Of a stretch of 5,461 bases of DNA, positions 5,318 to 5,461 are shown piece by piece; the first letter of the stretch is position 1; each line of letters opens with the position of its first letter. The notes under the pieces were generated by a model, which was given only the letters and a program-made list of their open reading frames with translations, was not told the origin of the DNA and ran no database searches. The position numbers and the translations under genes are program-made. Source of the DNA: an uncultured Verrucomicrobia subdivision 3 bacterium (GTDB lineage Bacteria; Verrucomicrobiota; Verrucomicrobiae; Limisphaerales; UBA11358); assembly GCA_903921455.1 (NCBI GenBank), contig CAIXPZ010000271.1, positions 1-5,461 of the forward strand, given 5' to 3'.

Positions 5318-5461
5318 AATGCTGTCAGCGGGCAGTTAAAACCAGCCAGTGATGGGCAGTTCAAAACCGGCCACCTGAAGTGAAGATTGCGTTGAGTGCG
5401 GCGAGTGTTGCACAAGGACGCGATGAATACACTCAGCGTGAGCCTGCAACATTCCATCTTA
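5318..5461 (-). other. Leader region upstream of the scaffold gene, no convincing gene
   Basis: These 144 bp hold no recognisable gene. A TAA occupies 5459-5461 on the minus strand. From ATG 5452 a 38-codon frame ends at TAA 5336-5338, in the same frame as the scaffold gene, with His-rich sequence and no ribosome binding site; I do not call it a gene. A 7-bp inverted repeat pairs TGTTGCA (5406-5412) with TGCAACA (5445-5451), enclosing a small CTCA/TGAG hairpin at 5432-5442. On the minus strand TTGAAC and, 17 nt on, TTTTAA give only a weak promoter match. Confidence 0.5.
5330..5373. repeat. Imperfect direct repeat before the scaffold gene
   Basis: GGGCAGTTAAAACCAGCCA (5330-5348) and GGGCAGTTCAAAACCGGCCA (5354-5373) differ by one indel and one substitution and are separated by GTGAT. 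On the minus strand the missing base in the scaffold-proximal copy creates the TAA stop at 5336-5338, where the other copy reads GAA. Function unknown. Confidence 0.75.

Noticed and set aside
5336..5366. Promoter-like TTGAAC and TTTTAA with 17-nt spacing
   Set aside because: Only about half of the -10 bases match, and both parts come from the direct repeat; not enough to call a promoter.
5336..5452. 38-codon minus-strand frame before the scaffold
   Set aside because: Too short, no ribosome binding site, odd His/Gln/Ser composition. Kept only as an observation about the leader region.
5113..5457. 114-residue minus-strand frame overlapping the scaffold
   Set aside because: It is out of frame with the scaffold, rich in Arg, Ser, Cys and Pro, and has no recognised features; the scaffold frame has better structure.

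Overview
The window carries one block of genes, all on the minus strand and so transcribed from high to low coordinates. It is the capsid and connector part of the structural module of a tailed double-stranded DNA phage or prophage. No integrase, att site, tRNA, IS element or CRISPR array is visible, so the sequence does not show whether this is a free phage or a prophage. The DNA looks moderately GC-rich. Large LamG-domain proteins are frequent in environmental bacteria, including the PVC group, and in their phages, but nothing here fixes the host and any host call would be a guess.

Layout in transcription order: a 144-bp leader (5318-5461) with an imperfect direct repeat and one doubtful 38-codon frame; a scaffold-like protein (4646-5317); the major capsid protein (3611-4618); a strong hairpin just after the capsid stop codon (3570-3605); a small single-CxxC protein (3327-3560); a 582-residue protein with two LamG/concanavalin-A-like domains (1601-3349); an unrecognised 82-residue protein (1336-1584); a DnaT-like head-tail connector (760-1314); a 94-residue protein with one membrane helix and a coiled coil (479-763); and the start of a protein with an internal lipobox that runs off the left edge (1-482).

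How the parts fit: the scaffold and capsid protein would build the procapsid, and the DnaT-like protein would sit at the portal or neck as a completion adaptor. The LamG protein lies between the capsid and connector genes, so it is a good candidate for a head-decorating or adhesive virion protein. The last two genes are joined to the connector gene by successive ATGA stop/start overlaps, so they are probably translated as a coupled set. A membrane coiled-coil protein followed by a possible lipoprotein suggests a spanin-like envelope pair, but this is inference only. Three genes share the upstream 8-mer ACGAAAGG as ribosome binding site; most of the others lack a clear Shine-Dalgarno and seem to depend on coupling. 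Nearly all the long plus-strand open frames are antisense shadows.
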